The translations under genes and the position numbers were made by a program. From Clostridiales bacterium (GTDB taxonomy: Bacteria > Bacillota > Clostridia > Christensenellales > UBA1242), in assembly GCA_003524095.1 (NCBI GenBank), contig DOEE01000003.1, positions 457,421-521,420 of the forward strand: a stretch of 64,000 bases of DNA, written 5' to 3'. The notes under the pieces were generated by a model that did not search any database, was not told the DNA's origin, and worked only from the letters and a program-made list of their open reading frames with translations. Within the stretch, counting starts at the first letter, position 1, and every line of letters begins with the position of its first letter. This document shows positions 62,061 through 64,000 of this stretch, piece by piece.

Positions 62061-62070
62061 CACCAAAATA

Positions 62071-63264
62071 TCAAAAACACAAATCATTTTGTTTAAGTTT
62101 TTTAATTAAATAAAATAGTGCAGTTTTTGACAAATTACCTATCAAGTTTAAATTTTTGATATTAATCTTGTTTTTGTATACATGAATTCCATCAAAATCG
62201 CCTATTGCCATATAACAAATATCCGAATTTTTGTCGCCAAGCACAAATAAAACCAAGTCACCAGTTTTGGTTTCAAGCATAGCATTAGCCAATTCATATA
62301 CCGTATTTACACTATATTTCCCATAATCAGAAATAATTTGTGAATCAATCTTGATTTCTCTTTGAATTATATCAAAATTTGGATATACTCCACTAAAATT
62401 AATAATGTCATTATCAATTAAAGACAAATTTTTGGAGATTTCGCCATAAGTTAGAGTTTCACAAACAATTATACTTTTGTGTTGTACTTTAAGCAATTCA
62501 ACTGCCATTTTGTATATGCTACTATTATCCAAAGAATAGATAAACTTATTCAATTTAGATATAATGTTAGATATAATTTCCCTCTGTTTGCTTTGTTCAA
62601 TTTCACATGAAAATCTAACAAAAATAGTACTATCCAAGTCGTCGCTTACTATGTTTATTTCTACTCCGCTTATTCCAAAACAGTCTAAAATTAGATTTTT
62701 TATATCTTTTTCCAAAATTCCAAAGCATTTTATTATCTGAACATTACAATTTGAATTTGTTAAATCATTTATAAGAGGTAATATATATTTTGAATAATTA
62801 TTTTCAACCAACTCAAAATCGCTTGGAATATAAATAAGAATAGTATCATTATGCTTATACATAAATCCATTAAAGAATGATTCTTCAAAAACAAGTGGAA
62901 TTGATTTTGTTGGAAGATTAGTTTCCATTTCTTCTTGAATAGAAAAAGGAATATTGAATTTTGCACAATATGATTTAAGTGATTGAGACGCAGTAGGATT
63001 AATCTCTAATTTGTCGCCAACAATTCTTGAAATGTTGTCTTTGATATTATGGTTATAAATTACATCATTAGTCCCAATAACAAACAAAAGTTTAAAATTT
63101 TGACTAACAATATCTCTTATCTTTTCAATGCCATTTTCAAAATAAGAAATAAGAGAAAAACTTTCCCCTATTTCATAAAGTTTCGAACTTAGATACTCAA
63201 TAATCTTGGTCTGTTTTTCACACGATATTAAATTTGAATTAAGAGCAATACATCCGATTTTCAT
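62071..63264 (-). CDS. Divergent CinA-like protein
   Basis: 397 residues, the CinA length. It sits between pgsA and recA, exactly where cinA lies in many Bacillota. The N-terminal half has the outline of the MoCF/COG1058 domain (VIGTNDVIYNHNIKDNISRIVG in place of GGLGPTxDDxT). The usual LPGVPxEM line reads YIPSDFELVENN. The C-terminal half matches the PncC nicotinamide-nucleotide amidase fold. The catalytic region ESCTGG reads VCETLTYGE at about 267-275, so the serine is replaced by threonine and one glycine by tyrosine. Both halves look degenerate, and enzyme activity is doubtful. Its start is 6 bp after pgsA and has no clear ribosome site, suggesting coupling. Confidence 0.65.
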   Translation of the reverse strand: MKIGCIALNSNLISCEKQTKIIEYLSSKLYEIGESFSLISYFENGIEKIRDIVSQNFKLLFVIGTNDVIYNHNIKDNISRIVGDKLEINPTASQSLKSYCAKFNIPFSIQEEMETNLPTKSIPLVFEESFFNGFMYKHNDTILIYIPSDFELVENNYSKYILPLINDLTNSNCNVQIIKCFGILEKDIKNLILDCFGISGVEINIVSDDLDSTIFVRFSCEIEQSKQREIISNIISKLNKFIYSLDNSSIYKMAVELLKVQHKSIIVCETLTYGEISKNLSLIDNDIINFSGVYPNFDIIQREIKIDSQIISDYGKYSVNTVYELANAMLETKTGDLVLFVLGDKNSDICYMAIGDFDGIHVYKNKINIKNLNLIGNLSKTALFYLIKKLKQNDLCF

Positions 63265-63270
63265 ATTAAA

Positions 63271-63939
63271 TTATTTTGTCTTAGATTTTGTAGATTTCTT
63301 TTTTTCAGTTACTTTTTTGTTTGTATCAGTATTTTCTGCTACTTTTTCTTCGGCTTTGTCGTCCTTGAATACAGATATATTATTAGCCAAATAAACAATT
63401 CCTGAGAGAGCAATTAGACATGTGGTAATTCCCACAAAGAAATAGAATACAAGTGTAAAGTATTTCATAAAGTCGGCATTAATAGTAATTTCTCTAAGTG
63501 CCGAAATAAGTAGTCCATAAACTAGTGTAAAATACAAAAAGTTTGCTTTGATTTTGGCAACCTTATCTGCAGCAATAATTCTGCCTTTTAGTTGACCAAT
63601 TTGTCTAAGTCCAGTTACTTCATAATCTCTTAAAATCATTACAAACATAACAATAATTCCATATGGCATAGGAATTATTGGATTTGCACCAGTTATTAGC
63701 ATAATAAGTCCAGTTGTTGCAAGTAGTTTGTCGGCAATTGGGTCAAGAAACTTGCCTAAATCGGTAACAAGACTGTATTTTCTGGCAATATACCCGTCCA
63801 AAGCATCAGATATGGCAGCAATTAAAAATATTCCTAGTGCTACAAACTTTGAACCCGGAAATGATACCAAAAATAGTGCAATAAATACTGGCATTAATAG
63901 TATTCTTGTAATCGTTATTCTGTTTGGTAAATTATTCAT
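63271..63939 (-). CDS. pgsA: CDP-diacylglycerol-glycerol-3-phosphate 3-phosphatidyltransferase
   Basis: 222 residues. The CDP-alcohol phosphotransferase signature D-x2-DG-x2-AR-x8-G-x3-D-x3-D is complete: Asp45, Asp48, Gly49, Ala52, Arg53, Gly62, Asp66 and Asp70. About five transmembrane helices are visible. It makes phosphatidylglycerol phosphate, the first committed step to phosphatidylglycerol. After the last helix there is an unusual tail of about 30 residues rich in Lys, Thr and Glu that most PgsA proteins lack. AGGAGAAAG precedes the ATG. It heads the pgsA-cinA-recA block; its promoter is probably in or beyond the last 60 bp of the window. Confidence 0.93.
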   Translation of the reverse strand: MNNLPNRITITRILLMPVFIALFLVSFPGSKFVALGIFLIAAISDALDGYIARKYSLVTDLGKFLDPIADKLLATTGLIMLITGANPIIPMPYGIIVMFVMILRDYEVTGLRQIGQLKGRIIAADKVAKIKANFLYFTLVYGLLISALREITINADFMKYFTLVFYFFVGITTCLIALSGIVYLANNISVFKDDKAEEKVAENTDTNKKVTEKKKSTKSKTK

Positions 63940-64000
63940 AATCTTTCTCCTATCAAATCATAGTCTGATTTGTCTATAATTTTTATTTTGTAAAACTGTC

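Overview
The window is AT-rich and bacterial. It carries sporulation genes in Clostridia-like arrangements (spoIIAA-spoIIAB-sigF, spoVAC-spoVAD-spoVAE, yunB), Bacillota-type housekeeping blocks (cysteine desulfurase-thiI, rny, lexA, miaB-mutS-mutL-miaA, pgsA-cinA-recA) and strong AGGAG-type ribosome binding sites. It most likely comes from an endospore-forming, or sporulation-gene-bearing, uncultured lineage of Bacillota (class Clostridia). TGA is an ordinary stop codon here. No plasmid, prophage, IS element or CRISPR array is visible, so this looks like chromosome.

Layout. 1-346: the end of a tRNA cluster (Asp-like tail, Phe, Thr, Tyr). 347-826: two and a half tandem copies of a roughly 207-bp, hairpin-rich unit. 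1009-8315: sporulation block, consisting of the sigma-F operon, a divergent Asn-rich lipoprotein gene, three SpoVA dipicolinate-channel genes and yunB. 8543-11112: sulfur transfer and tRNA thiolation genes. 11111-11488: a gene-free stretch with two copies of a structured element. 11677-14152: RNase Y, tRNA-Trp and RNase HI. 14402-40810: one uninterrupted 26.4-kb gene for an 8,802-residue exported protein, about 41% of the window. 41023-47820: an ABC-2 exporter, a DedA/TVP38 membrane protein, a PadR-type regulator fused to a membrane domain, and a YgjP-like metallohydrolase. 47821-49884: an AT-rich region with inverted and direct repeats around a divergent nucleotidyltransferase-like gene. 49885-63939: a tyrosine recombinase, lexA, the mismatch-repair/tRNA-modification operon, a class A penicillin-binding protein, and recA-cinA-pgsA.

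How the genes work together. SpoIIAA, SpoIIAB and SigF form the partner-switching module that starts forespore transcription. SpoVAC/AD/AE move dipicolinic acid into the spore. The desulfurase and ThiI supply sulfur for 4-thiouridine in tRNA. lexA and recA carry near-identical SOS-box-like palindromes, so an SOS circuit is readable directly. The giant gene has its own near-consensus sigma-A promoter and terminators on its far side, so it is a single-gene transcription unit. It looks like a secreted or surface adhesin-like protein built from repeated beta-rich modules.

The most unusual observations are: (1) the giant protein; (2) downstream of both tRNA-Tyr and tRNA-Trp, an exact reverse complement of the tRNA T-arm, split within the T-loop sequence by a hairpin-bearing insert; (3) a duplicated structured element between thiI and rny; (4) a membrane-tethered PadR-like regulator; (5) an apparently catalytically dead nucleotidyltransferase-like protein; and (6) an Asn-rich lipoprotein with four 15-residue Cys repeats inside the sporulation block.
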